Assembly: GCA_964501725.1 (NCBI GenBank)
Contig: CAZCTO010000007.1
Coordinates: 29,306-93,305 of the forward strand
Length of the DNA: 64,000 nucleotides
Reading direction: 5' to 3'
From: CAZCTO01 sp964501725
GTDB lineage: Bacteria; Bacillota; Clostridia; Saccharofermentanales; Saccharofermentanaceae
Shown: one piece after another, positions 1 through 8,175 of the stretch
How the letters are laid out: the number at the start of each line of letters is the position of its first letter
Position numbering within the stretch: the first letter of the stretch is position 1
The notes under the pieces: model-generated
Told to the model about the DNA's origin: nothing
Database searches by the model: none
What the model saw: only the letters and a program-made list of their open reading frames with translations
Program-made: the position numbers and the translations under genes

Positions 1-551
1 CGCTGGTATTCACATGCTTCGGAAACAAGAAGAGCGTCTCCCGCACCGAATCGAACCGTTCCTCCGAAAGCGGTAAACTCCGCACCGAGATGCACCGTAG
101 GATCCAGTCCCGATTTCATCAAAATAAGGGAAAGCATGGATGTGGTCGTTGTTTTTCCGTGAGTACCGGAAATATTGATTACACTCTCAAACCGCCGCGT
201 TAGATGGCCGAGAAACTCGGCGCGGGTTACGGTCGGAATTCCATTTTCCTTCGCGTAAGCCAGCTCGGCATTGCCCGGCAAAATAGCGGCGGTGTGCACC
301 AGTAAATCAGGATTAAAGCGAATCAGGTTGGCAGGATCATGCCCTTCAGAAAAAGAAATACCCTGAGAAGCCAGTAAGGAGGTACGCTCGGATGAATGCA
401 TGTCAGAACCGCCGACGATATATCCGTAGTGTTTTGAAAGCTCGGCAAGCCCGCTCATGCTGATTCCGCCAATTCCGAGAAAATAAATGCGAGACCCTTT
501 TGCGAGGGATTCCATTCCATCTTTTAAAACCGGTATTGATTCCGAAGGCAT
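1..551 (-). CDS. murC: UDP-N-acetylmuramate--L-alanine ligase, N-terminal part (cut by window edge)
   Basis: The reverse strand reads an open frame from an ATG at 551 to the window start, about 183 residues. MurC ligates L-alanine to UDP-MurNAc with ATP, the first peptide step of peptidoglycan synthesis in the cytoplasm. Visible family marks are the N-terminal glycine-rich stretch FLGIGGISMSGLAELS, the segment GSDMHSSERT, and the ATP-binding loop ISGTHGKTTTTSML. An AGAGGT ribosome binding site lies just upstream (about 556-561). The catalytic centre and C-terminal ligase domain lie outside the window. The identification is very secure because GTHGKTTTT with the upstream GIGG motif is diagnostic of Mur ligases and the N-terminal layout fits MurC. 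Confidence 0.93.
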   Translation of the reverse strand, partial: MPSESIPVLKDGMESLAKGSRIYFLGIGGISMSGLAELSKHYGYIVGGSDMHSSERTSLLASQGISFSEGHDPANLIRFNPDLLVHTAAILPGNAELAYAKENGIPTVTRAEFLGHLTRRFESVINISGTHGKTTTTSMLSLILMKSGLDPTVHLGAEFTAFGGTVRFGAGDALLVSEACEYQ

Positions 552-746
552 GATTACCTCTTTCAGATCCGTGTATTCCTGCCCGGATCAATTTTTAATA
601 GAGACATTATACCAAGTTAAACGGGATTCCGCGAGAACGCGCAATTATGAGTTTTTCCGGGGGACGGGTGAGCCATGGCTATGTGATACAATGAAGCGGT
701 AAACACTACTTATAGATTTGCGAGCCAAAGGAAAAAGGAGCGACAT

Positions 747-1418
747 ATGAAGGAAATGACAAAAAGAATCCTGATGACCGCGGTGGGTGTGTTAATTTGT
801 GCGGTGAGCGCCGGAATGTTCCAGTTTTCCGTGTTCGGAATGGATCCGTTTCAAGTATTGGCTCACGGGATAGAAAAGCGTGTTTCGATTGGCTTCGGGA
901 CACTTTATATGATCATTAATTTGTTGATGCTTGTAGCGGTTTTTTTCGTTGACAAGAAAAAAATCGGCATCGGAACCATGATTAATATTTTTCTTCTGGG
1001 CTACCTGGTGGAGTACTCATATCGGTTCTACGGCGATTTGTTTCCGGCCCCCGGTCTTATGGTAAGGATTCTTTTCCTCCTGGTTGGATTTGTATTTATC
1101 TGCTTCGGATCTTCGCTCTATTTTACCGGTGATTTGGGTGTATCCACCTATGACGCGGTTGCGTTGATTTTATCCGAAAAAACACCGGTCAAATTCCAGT
1201 ACTGGAGAATCGGATCTGATTTTATTTGCACCGGGGTTGGATTTCTGCTCGGTGAAGTTGTCGGAATCGGAACACTGATGACCGCTTTTTTCATGGGCCC
1301 GCTGATTGCTTTTTTCAGATACCGCATTGCTTATCCGTTGCGCTACGGCAAGGAGAAAGCCGGAGAAATTATCGAGGAAGAGAAGAAAAAGAGACTCGCG
1401 CTGAAGAAGAAGGCATGA
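747..1418 (+). CDS. YczE/YitT-type integral membrane protein
   Basis: A 223-residue protein with about five hydrophobic segments (near residues 10-30, 48-68, 78-95, 105-125 and 160-190) and a lysine-rich cytoplasmic tail ending KKKRLALKKKA. The arrangement, with GDLGVSTYDAVAL after the fourth segment and GIGTLMTAFFMGP near the end, is typical of the YczE/YyaS family of small membrane proteins. The molecular function of the family is not established. It is transcribed away from murC, and a GGAG-type site precedes the ATG. No partner gene is obvious: the next gene on this strand is a separate zinc-ribbon protein. Confidence 0.7.
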   Translation: MKEMTKRILMTAVGVLICAVSAGMFQFSVFGMDPFQVLAHGIEKRVSIGFGTLYMIINLLMLVAVFFVDKKKIGIGTMINIFLLGYLVEYSYRFYGDLFPAPGLMVRILFLLVGFVFICFGSSLYFTGDLGVSTYDAVALILSEKTPVKFQYWRIGSDFICTGVGFLLGEVVGIGTLMTAFFMGPLIAFFRYRIAYPLRYGKEKAGEIIEEEKKKRLALKKKA

Positions 1419-1497
1419 CGCGCAAATTGCAAGTAGGTTTGAGTGATATGCATATACGGGAAACCCTAATCCGGGTAATCATTTTCGGGTAATTAGT

Positions 1498-1890
1498 ATG
1501 AAAAGATGCTCTTCCTGTCTTGCCGTGAACGATGACAAAAGAACCCGGTGCTATGACTGCGGACTGTTATTGGACAGTGAAAATTTCATCGAAGAGCCGG
1601 AGAAACGGCCGGTACCTTTGCCGGAAAAAGTATCCTCGCTAGACCCTCAACAAATCATTGATCAGTTGGTAGCGGAAGAAAAAAAGATGAATCAGTTGAA
1701 AAGGAATCAGCAGTCGGGCTGTTTTCGTCCCTTGCGATTGCTTTCCGGCATCTGTTCGACGGCAAAATCCGAGCATCCCATCGGATGGAAGATCTCAATA
1801 CTTGTCGTATCCTTCCTGATCATTCTGATCATCTTTTTCATTCTTTTTCGATCATTCAACTTTGCCAATCTAATTCTTCCGTGGGCATAA
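1498..1890 (+). CDS. Zinc-ribbon protein with C-terminal membrane anchor
   Basis: A 130-residue protein. Residues 4-21 hold a CxxC...CxxC zinc ribbon (CSSC and CYDC). Next come a charged, proline-rich linker and a helical stretch rich in E, K and Q. One strong hydrophobic segment (about residues 100-122, LVVSFLIILIIFFILF) lies near the C-terminus. The topology suggests a cytoplasmic metal-binding head tethered to the membrane. The ribosome binding site is weak. A second zinc-ribbon membrane protein lies nearby on the other strand at 2647-3294, but the two share little beyond the ribbon. Function unknown. Confidence 0.6.
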   Translation: MKRCSSCLAVNDDKRTRCYDCGLLLDSENFIEEPEKRPVPLPEKVSSLDPQQIIDQLVAEEKKMNQLKRNQQSGCFRPLRLLSGICSTAKSEHPIGWKISILVVSFLIILIIFFILFRSFNFANLILPWA

Positions 1891-1991
1891 GCGAAGGATT
1901 GATCTGTATCGGCTCAGGCCGCAATTTGATACAATGAAATAATCATCGGACAAATATGATCGAATGAAATAGATCTGTAGGAGGATACAGC

Positions 1992-2077
1992 ATGATTATC
2001 ACGACTACACCCACCGTCGAAGGGAAATCAATATGCTCATGGTTACGGCATCCGGAACGGCGGTTGTAGTCAATTAA
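1992..2077 (+). pseudogene. Remnant of a YbjQ-family (heavy-metal-binding domain) gene
   Basis: A perfect AGGAGG site (about 1979-1984) precedes an ATG at 1992. The reading starts MIITTTPTVEGKSI, the typical start of YbjQ/DUF74 proteins (MIITTT..VEGK.I). The frame then breaks. In frame 1 it ends at a TAG (2067-2069), while the next frame continues with ASGTAVVVN, matching the following VSGEAVVG-like segment, before a TAA at 2075-2077. About 80 residues of the normal roughly 105-residue protein are missing. The remnant keeps its translation start but can make only a 25-residue peptide. Confidence 0.6.
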
Positions 2078-2115
2078 GAAATTGAGGCGTTTCACAGCTA
2101 AAAACGGAGGGTAAT

Positions 2116-2639
2116 ATGAATCAGAAAGCAATTACCGGTAACCCGATTAAAGGAAAAAAGCATGTCATTATTTTATCGCTGATCAACCTGGTCGCGTTAA
2201 TTCTTTATATCGGTGCGTGGATGATAATTTCCCGTACAGATATAAGGCCAGACTCAATTGGAAGGTTTTCAAGCATCATGATTATGTATGGGCTTTTCGG
2301 ATTATTTTTTACGGTCTTGGATTTGCGCTTATATTGCTTAAAGTTAACTTCGCGAGGGTAATCATGGAAACGGTTTACTTATGCGTTGGGATCGTAGCAA
2401 TGATACTCTTTGTTATTATACCGATAACGGTTCAGATGAAAGAACTTACCGAATCCGATAATATGGTGATAATATTCAAAGCTATAGTAACAGTATTAGG
2501 ACCTTTTATTTTGTTCTCCTTGCTATGTTTACTTGATTTCGCAGTCCTGTTTTCCAACAAAAACATTTACGCATATACTCACTCGCGGGAGATACACGAT
2601 ATTGATGCAGAAACGGGAAAGCCCAAACCCTTAATTTGA
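2116..2639 (+). pseudogene. Small membrane protein split by a frameshift
   Basis: Two overlapping frames read together as one protein of about 174 residues with four or five membrane segments. Frame A starts MNQKAITGNPIKGKKH at 2116 (GGAGGG site upstream) and runs well through LFGLFFTVLD. Frame B takes over around 2305-2315 as GLGFALILLKVNF and continues to 2639 (ending DAETGKPKPLI). The change falls at a run of six T (about 2307-2312), which suggests a one-base indel there, either real or a sequencing error. Taken singly, frame A ends at 2361 after 81 residues. Family not recognised. Its tail almost meets the convergent gene at 2647. Confidence 0.55.
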
Positions 2640-2646
2640 TTATTGG

Positions 2647-3294
2647 TTACTCGAAATCACTCCAGTCGGCAAACCAGAATATCGCTGCCCAAAACAATGC
2701 GAAGTAAAGCTGCCAGGAGCCAAATTGTAGTTCCATAGCTTGCAAAACAAAGGTGAATGTATTGAGAGTACGGAAAACCCAAACCGCCCATTTCTTCATT
2801 CTCAAGAGATTGACAAAAAGGAAAATGCTCAGGAAACATGATACCAGAGCTACGATAAGCAGTCTACCGGTATAGTTATCCCACAAAACCCGAAAGAAAA
2901 CGGTAAGCTTTGGAAAGACTTCTCTGTACGCATCTCTAAGCTTTGCGAGATAAAGACCATTAATAATAATAGAGATCAAATTGGTTACGATCCCTATAAT
3001 AGATATGACAAGGACCCATGTTTTTACTTTCGGACGATAATCATAGTTCTTTTTATCCTGTCGCGCGAGGAATTCGGGATCACTAACAGAGTTGGTATGC
3101 CCGCAAGACGGGCAAGTTTTGCCGGAGTTATAACGGAATCCGCAACTATTGCATAGTACTTTCGGCTTAGGTGTTCCGATGCGGGCGCCTTTTTCCGCAG
3201 AGGGAGAGTTTTGCGCGGCAGGATCAACATCATGACGGCATGAGGGGCAGGTTGCTCCTGTGTCGAAATTTTGTCCGCAGTTTGAGCACTCCAT
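2647..3294 (-). CDS. Double zinc-ribbon membrane protein
   Basis: A 215-residue protein whose N-terminus carries two CxxC pairs of zinc-ribbon type: CSNC...CPSC (residues 3-19) and CNSCGFRYNSGKTCPSCGH (about 48-66). Three to four hydrophobic segments follow (near 92-115, 140-165, 170-190 and 195-210). The ribbons probably sit in the cytoplasm with the rest in the membrane. A GAGGTAAC site precedes the ATG at 3294. Proteins of this build are common in clostridia and have no settled function. It is convergent with the frameshifted membrane gene at 2116-2639. Confidence 0.65.
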   Translation of the reverse strand: MECSNCGQNFDTGATCPSCRHDVDPAAQNSPSAEKGARIGTPKPKVLCNSCGFRYNSGKTCPSCGHTNSVSDPEFLARQDKKNYDYRPKVKTWVLVISIIGIVTNLISIIINGLYLAKLRDAYREVFPKLTVFFRVLWDNYTGRLLIVALVSCFLSIFLFVNLLRMKKWAVWVFRTLNTFTFVLQAMELQFGSWQLYFALFWAAIFWFADWSDFE

Positions 3295-3420
3295 TCTGTT
3301 ACCTCACTTTTGTTGACTTTTTATATTAGATTATATATGTGATTATTAATCTTTATAACAAATAACTAATCTATGGTCAAATATATCGGCACGCAGTGTT
3401 TTTTGCGGGCGCTTTAAAGT

Positions 3421-3501
3421 ATCGCGCCGAGTGGCAACGGCATTTCTTTTTAATGCTGGCGGGCGCCTCGTTATCATCGATGAAAATGGACGCTATACCG
3501 A
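3421..3501 (-). pseudogene. Duplicated 3' end of the apt-like gene
   Basis: These 81 bases repeat 4310-4390 with 7 mismatches by my alignment (about 91% identity). On the reverse strand they encode the last residues of the phosphoribosyltransferase (an IDDNEA...IKKK.RCHSAR ending), but the stop codon is altered and no upstream coding part is present. The two copies are direct repeats flanking the membrane-protein gene at 3531-4265. This is a gene fragment, not a functional gene. Confidence 0.75.
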
Positions 3502-3530
3502 CAGGGGACTCCGGGCAAGTGAATTATCGA

Positions 3531-4265
3531 TTAGGTTTTTATCAAAAAAGAGGCAATCAAAAAAGCAGATCCAAAGCCACTCATAAATAGCCCGAATAAG
3601 TAGTCGGAATACTTTTTCTTGTCGCCAAATCTCTTGGCGATAGGTTTTTTCCACAGAAAATAAAGACCTACACCCAGCAGATATACCGAGAAAATAAAAA
3701 GAAGAATTTTCATGCGCGCATAATCAATAGTCATTATCGACCGGGTGAGCCATAATCCGAAAAAACTGATCGGGAGTCCAAGCAGGGCGTAGAAGAGCGG
3801 ATGATCAAAATCAATGACTTCCCGGATTTTCTTGACGGGAACTTCCGGTGCCAGAGCCTTTTGCAAATGTTCCAGAAATGCTTCGAATTGATCCAAACCA
3901 GAGATGAAAACGTTTTTGTCTCCACGGCAATAGATGTAGATTTCACGAATAGCCGCACGTGAGGTTCTCTTAATTTTCACACCGGAGATATTGTCGTAGG
4001 GATAAATTTCAGTGCCTTTTGGAGTGATCCGCTCCATTACCGGTCCGGCGAAGCGAATCTTTATCTTATTCATGTAGTCAAATAAAAAAAACAGCATCAC
4101 GTTGATCATTGTGAGCGCGCCGGTAAAGGCTAAATAGACATAAATCGACAAAGGGTATTTCAACAATAGTGACGACAGAAACAGTCCGGAAAGAAGGCTT
4201 GCGTAAAGTGTGGCAAAGGCCACTCTTCGTCGATTTGTTTCAATCATTGAAATTTTGAATTCCAT
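3531..4265 (-). CDS. Membrane protein with a PH-like middle domain, unknown function
   Basis: About 244 residues from the ATG at 4265. A TTG 15 bases further upstream (4280) is also in frame, but GACGGGG fits better as a ribosome binding site for the ATG. Two hydrophobic segments lie in the first 60 residues. A soluble segment of about residues 70-140 has the strand pattern of a membrane-associated PH-like domain (RFAGPVMERITPKGTEIYPYDNIS...). Three more hydrophobic segments follow. The gene lies between two copies of the apt 3' end, so it probably came into place by insertion or by a duplication that left the repeat. No family assigned. Confidence 0.6.
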   Translation of the reverse strand: MEFKISMIETNRRRVAFATLYASLLSGLFLSSLLLKYPLSIYVYLAFTGALTMINVMLFFLFDYMNKIKIRFAGPVMERITPKGTEIYPYDNISGVKIKRTSRAAIREIYIYCRGDKNVFISGLDQFEAFLEHLQKALAPEVPVKKIREVIDFDHPLFYALLGLPISFFGLWLTRSIMTIDYARMKILLFIFSVYLLGVGLYFLWKKPIAKRFGDKKKYSDYLFGLFMSGFGSAFLIASFLIKT

Positions 4266-4307
4266 GGCAGCCCCGTCCAAACTCTGCTGAACTAAAACGT
4301 ACTATCG

Positions 4308-4814
4308 TTATCGCGCCGAGTGGCAACGGTATTTCTTTTTTATCTTGGCGGTCGCCTCGTTATCGTCGATGGAAATGGACGCTATACCGATAATCGTTGC
4401 TCCTTGCTTTTCGAGCAGTCGAATTGCCGCTTGTACTTGTGAGCCGGTCTCAATCCATTCGTCAACAAGGAGGACGCGGTCACCGAGCTTACAAGTACCT
4501 TCCGCAAGCTCGAGCGCTTTCTTTTGGTTAGAATAATCGGTGAATTCAGCAATGTCGGCGGGCACAGGCAATTTGCCGCCCTTGCGGATCGGGATGAATC
4601 CTTTCTGGAGACGCACAGCCATTGCCGCGCCCAGTACAAACCCGAGGGCGTCGATGCCGGCAACATACTCAATGGAATCCCCGATAAAGGGAGCAATCAG
4701 ATCATGAACAAGTTCAGAAAAAGCGTCGCGATCCTTAAATATCGGGGTAACGTCGCAACGTGCGCAATTGGTTTGCTCGTTGATCAGTGATAAGTATTTC
4801 TTCGTCTTTTCCAT
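4308..4814 (-). CDS. Adenine-phosphoribosyltransferase-like protein
   Basis: A 168-residue type I phosphoribosyltransferase. The PRPP-binding loop reads VLLVDEWIETGSQVQAAIRL at about residues 113-132, the APT-like variant of the VDD..ATGGT consensus. IDALGFVLGAAMAVRL (about 54-70) and PIRKGGKLP (about 75-84) match the APT flexible-loop and purine regions. Such enzymes join a purine base to PRPP in salvage. Because the loop says VDEWIETGSQ, the substrate may not be adenine. Start choice is clear: AGAGGAGGTG at about 4823-4832 precedes the ATG at 4814. The last 81 bases are repeated at 3421-3501. Confidence 0.75.
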   Translation of the reverse strand: MEKTKKYLSLINEQTNCARCDVTPIFKDRDAFSELVHDLIAPFIGDSIEYVAGIDALGFVLGAAMAVRLQKGFIPIRKGGKLPVPADIAEFTDYSNQKKALELAEGTCKLGDRVLLVDEWIETGSQVQAAIRLLEKQGATIIGIASISIDDNEATAKIKKKYRCHSAR

Positions 4815-5159
4815 TCAGGCCCACCTCCTCTGAGAATAAGCAAACGAAATTTACATTTATACATAGTTTATCACGAGATTTATTTTCGTGAAGTGGTTTA
4901 TCAACTTTTCTGTGAGAGATAACCCCGATTACATCAGAATTCGGTCTGTTGAACAGAAAATGATATAAATCTCGCAAGCCCAACAAGCCTAATCGAGGAA
5001 GTGATCGTAAATATAAGTAATCTTCTCCGGTGTTGAATGATGGCGTCCTTAATCTATGTCGGCGATATAATGATTATATACAAATTCTTAAAAGAGCCTT
5101 AGAATATCCTTTATCGGGTGTCTTTAACATCAGGCGTCTATTGAGGAGGAGAAATAGTT
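4815..5159. other. Divergent intergenic region between apt-like and SPFH genes
   Basis: 345 bases without a convincing gene. It must hold the promoters for both flanking genes. A TATAAT at about 5066-5071 is a plausible -10 for the SPFH gene, but no good -35 stands 16-18 bases before it. A GAGGAGGAG ribosome binding site lies at about 5143-5151. No riboswitch recognised. Confidence 0.4.
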
Positions 5160-7259
5160 ATGGAAACCTATCAAATAGTAATACTGGTAATTGTTGGTAT
5201 TGTTTTTCTCTATCTGTTCATTTTCAAGATATTGGGTCTTCGTGTCATTAACGCGAATGAAGTCGCAGTGATCGAAAAGTGGTGGAGCTTTAAAGGTTCA
5301 TTGAAAGATGCCATCATAGCACTCAACGGAGAGGCCGGTTATTCCCCGCATTTACTGCGTGGAGGTATACATTTCAAGACCGTTCTCATGTATAGAATAC
5401 ATAAATATCCGCTAATCACGATTCCGCAGGGTCAAATAGCGTATATCTTTGCGCGTGACGGACAGCCGCTTGCACCCAAACAAACACTGGGTAAAGTAGT
5501 TGCGGAAGCCAACAATTTCCAGAATATCATCGGCTTTCTCCAAAACGGAGGTCAAAGAGGACCTCAGCGCGGTATCCTCAGAGAAGGTACATACGCGATT
5601 AACCTTGCGCAGTTTATCGTCATCACGGCTACTGATATCAAGGCCATTTTCAACGGGTCCAAGCAGGAGCGTGCCGAACTTGCGATCATGCAACAAACGC
5701 TCCTTTCCCGTAATGCTTTCAGCCCGGTTATTATTATGGGAACCAACAATCAGCCGTCGGATATGATGGGTATTGTTACGGTACATGACGGACTTTCTCT
5801 ATCGGAAGGCGAAATTATTGCGCCATATGTCGGAGAAGAACACGCAAGTTTCCAGGATCCCGAGAAATTTCTTGAACTCGGCGGAAGACGCGGTAAGCAG
5901 ATTCAGGTTCTGATCGACGGAACTTATTATATTAACCGTTTGTTTGCAACCGTTGAATTTCTCCCCAAGACGGTTGTTCCGATTGGTTTTGTCGGTGTCG
6001 TTGTATCTTTCTTCGGTAAAGAAGGTGTAGATACGACCGGGGCGGAATACAGGCACGGAGAACTGGTCGGGGAAGGTTGCAAAGGCGTTCTCGAGAAGCC
6101 TCTGATGCCCGGTAAGTACGCGTTTAACACGGATGCGGGTAGAGTTGTGCTGGTTCCAACGACGAACATTATCCTGAAATGGAATAAGTCGGAAGTCGGA
6201 GATCACAAGTACGATGAGAACCTGACTGAAGTGGATATCATCACGAAGGACGCCTTCGAACCTTCACTGCCGCTGTCAGTCGTTATGCATATTGACTACA
6301 AGCAGGCTCCTTGGGTAATTCAGCGTTTCGGCGACATCAGCATGTTGGTTAACCAGTCCCTCGATCCCCTTGTCAGCGCCTATTTCAAGGATGTTGCGCA
6401 GACCAAGACCATCATCGAGCTGATTCAGGAGCGTAGCGCTATCCGCGAAAGAGCGGTTGAAGAGATGCGTATGAAGTTCCAGAAGTATAATCTGCAACTG
6501 GAAGAAGTCCTGATCGGTACTCCGAAAGCCGCTGTCGGCGACGTTCAAATTGAAAACATTCTGGCTCAGCTCCGTGATCGTCAGATTGCCGAAGAAAAGA
6601 AAGTTACCTATGGCAAGCAGCAATCCGCGGCAGAGAGCGAGAAGTCCTTGCGTGAGGCTGAAGCCGCTGCTGAGCAACAGAACTTCCTGACGAAGTCGAA
6701 GATCCAGATCGAGATTGAAGGAAACGCCGGCGCGGCCCTTGCCAGCAAAGCCGAACAGGAAGCCAATCAGATTGTTGCCCTTGCAAAGGCGAACAATGCC
6801 AGAATCCGACTCGAAGGAGAGGCGGAAGCTTCCAAGGAATCAAATGTCGGTCTTGCCAAGGCACAGGCAATCGACGCACAGGTTAAGGCCTACGGCGGAG
6901 CGCAGTTCCGCGTTATTCAGGACGTTACCGAGAAACTTGCCGACGCCATTAAGTCATCGAAGGTCGACATTGTCCCGAAGACGATGGTCAATATGGGCGG
7001 TACAGGCGAAGGAGCAAATGGCGGAACCGGAACCGTACTCGATGCGCTTCTCAAGTTCATTACTCTCGAAAAGCTTGGGATTGCAGTTACAGCCGGTGAG
7101 ACAGAGACACAAGAGATAAAAGCCGGAACGACCGCAAAAGCACCTGTTAAATTGTCAGAAGATAAACCCGCACCTGTGATGGTTGCAGAGGTTAAAAAGG
7201 CTGCTGAAGAGGTTATAACCAAAGCGAAGCCGGCAGAAGACAAAAAGCCGAAGGCATAA
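5160..7259 (+). CDS. Large SPFH/flotillin-like membrane scaffold protein
   Basis: A 699-residue protein. One N-terminal membrane segment (residues 6-26) is followed by an unusually long beta-rich region (about 30-340). That region repeats one motif: LLRGGIHFKTVLMYRI (65-80), GGQRGPQRGILREGTYAIN (130-148), GGRRGKQIQVLIDGTYYIN (241-259) and GCKGVLEKPLMPGKYAFN (306-323), with linking strands like IPQGQIAYIFARDG and IPIGFVGVVVSFFGKEG. A typical SPFH (band 7) domain follows at about 360-500, then an Ala/Glu coiled coil (about 500-620) and a Thr/Lys-rich tail. SPFH proteins oligomerise on the membrane as scaffolds. The gene stands alone, followed by a terminator at 7282. A shorter flotillin is at 27555. 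Confidence 0.82.
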   Translation: METYQIVILVIVGIVFLYLFIFKILGLRVINANEVAVIEKWWSFKGSLKDAIIALNGEAGYSPHLLRGGIHFKTVLMYRIHKYPLITIPQGQIAYIFARDGQPLAPKQTLGKVVAEANNFQNIIGFLQNGGQRGPQRGILREGTYAINLAQFIVITATDIKAIFNGSKQERAELAIMQQTLLSRNAFSPVIIMGTNNQPSDMMGIVTVHDGLSLSEGEIIAPYVGEEHASFQDPEKFLELGGRRGKQIQVLIDGTYYINRLFATVEFLPKTVVPIGFVGVVVSFFGKEGVDTTGAEYRHGELVGEGCKGVLEKPLMPGKYAFNTDAGRVVLVPTTNIILKWNKSEVGDHKYDENLTEVDIITKDAFEPSLPLSVVMHIDYKQAPWVIQRFGDISMLVNQSLDPLVSAYFKDVAQTKTIIELIQERSAIRERAVEEMRMKFQKYNLQLEEVLIGTPKAAVGDVQIENILAQLRDRQIAEEKKVTYGKQQSAAESEKSLREAEAAAEQQNFLTKSKIQIEIEGNAGAALASKAEQEANQIVALAKANNARIRLEGEAEASKESNVGLAKAQAIDAQVKAYGGAQFRVIQDVTEKLADAIKSSKVDIVPKTMVNMGGTGEGANGGTGTVLDALLKFITLEKLGIAVTAGETETQEIKAGTTAKAPVKLSEDKPAPVMVAEVKKAAEEVITKAKPAEDKKPKA

Positions 7260-7281
7260 AATCACTTGAATGAATTGTTGA

Positions 7282-7326
7282 ATGCCTCCTTTTCCGCTTG
7301 AACCGCGAAGAGGAGGCATTTTTTCT
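7282..7326 (+). terminator. Rho-independent terminator after the SPFH gene
   Basis: An inverted repeat pairs AATGCCTCCTTTT with AAGAGGAGGCATT, followed at once by a run of T (to 7324). It lies 23 bases after the SPFH stop codon. Confidence 0.8.
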
Positions 7327-7396
7327 TCCATGTTTTTCGATATATCGATATAATACACATGTTGAATAACGAAACGTTTTTTCGGGGTGAAGTGAT

Positions 7397-8080
7397 ATGC
7401 AGAGTTCAGTCGTTTTAATTGTTGAAGATGATAATGATATCAACAATATGCTCCGGGACCTTCTCGCAAGTTCGGGATATAAGGTTTCTTCTGCTTTTTC
7501 GGGCACGGAAGCGCTGCTCTGCCTGGAAAAGACCCATTACGATTTAGTCCTGCTCGACCTGATGCTTCCGGGCATGTGCGGCGAAAAAGTGCTTGAGCAT
7601 ATTTGCTGCGATTTTCACGTTCCGACGATTATTGTTTCATCCAAGGATAATAAAAACGAACGTCTGGAATGTATGCGGAACGGCGCGGAAGACTATATCA
7701 CCAAGCCTTTTGACAATGACGAGCTTCTGGTTCGTATGGAAGTGATCATTCGGCGCTACCAAAACGGGTCGGATAATTCGGGAGAGTCCCTGAAATATAA
7801 AGAATTGACTCTCAATCGGAACGATTTTACCGCTTGCCTGAATCACAATCCGGTCCCCCTGACGAAGCGGGAGTTCCGGATTTTGGAACTGCTCATGAGT
7901 TGTCCACATAAGGTTTTTACCAAAGATAATATTTTCGAATCGGTGTGGAACGAGGAGTTTTTGGGCGAGGATAACGCCGTGAATGTTCATGTAAGCAATA
8001 TCCGGACCAAATTGTCCAAAATAAACCCTGAGGGCAGGTACATCAAAACCGTCTGGGGAATCGGATTCAAAATGGAATGA
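7397..8080 (+). CDS. OmpR/PhoB-family response regulator
   Basis: A 227-residue two-domain regulator. The receiver domain (about 1-120) shows the acidic pair EDD, the phosphoacceptor D54 in VLLDLMLPG, a serine pair at 81-82 and K103 in YITKPF. The winged-helix DNA-binding domain (about 130-225) shows LTKREFRILELL and NVHVSNIRTKLS. The partner kinase is most likely the histidine kinase at 9896-10813, separated by the ABC transporter genes. This order (regulator, ATPase, permease, kinase) suggests a sensor that controls its own transporter, as in lantibiotic/bacitracin-type resistance modules. A TATAAT at about 7349-7354 may be its -10. Confidence 0.88.
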   Translation: MQSSVVLIVEDDNDINNMLRDLLASSGYKVSSAFSGTEALLCLEKTHYDLVLLDLMLPGMCGEKVLEHICCDFHVPTIIVSSKDNKNERLECMRNGAEDYITKPFDNDELLVRMEVIIRRYQNGSDNSGESLKYKELTLNRNDFTACLNHNPVPLTKREFRILELLMSCPHKVFTKDNIFESVWNEEFLGEDNAVNVHVSNIRTKLSKINPEGRYIKTVWGIGFKME

Positions 8081-8175
8081 AAAATTATAACTTTCTTTAG
8101 ATTTTAACTATGATTTATAAAAGCTTCCGGTTCAGAATAACAACAGGTCAATTATTGTTTTTGGGGAGGTAAGGA

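Noticed and set aside
4815..5159. Purine riboswitch or other leader before the apt-like or SPFH gene
   Set aside because: No conserved core of a known riboswitch was found on either strand.
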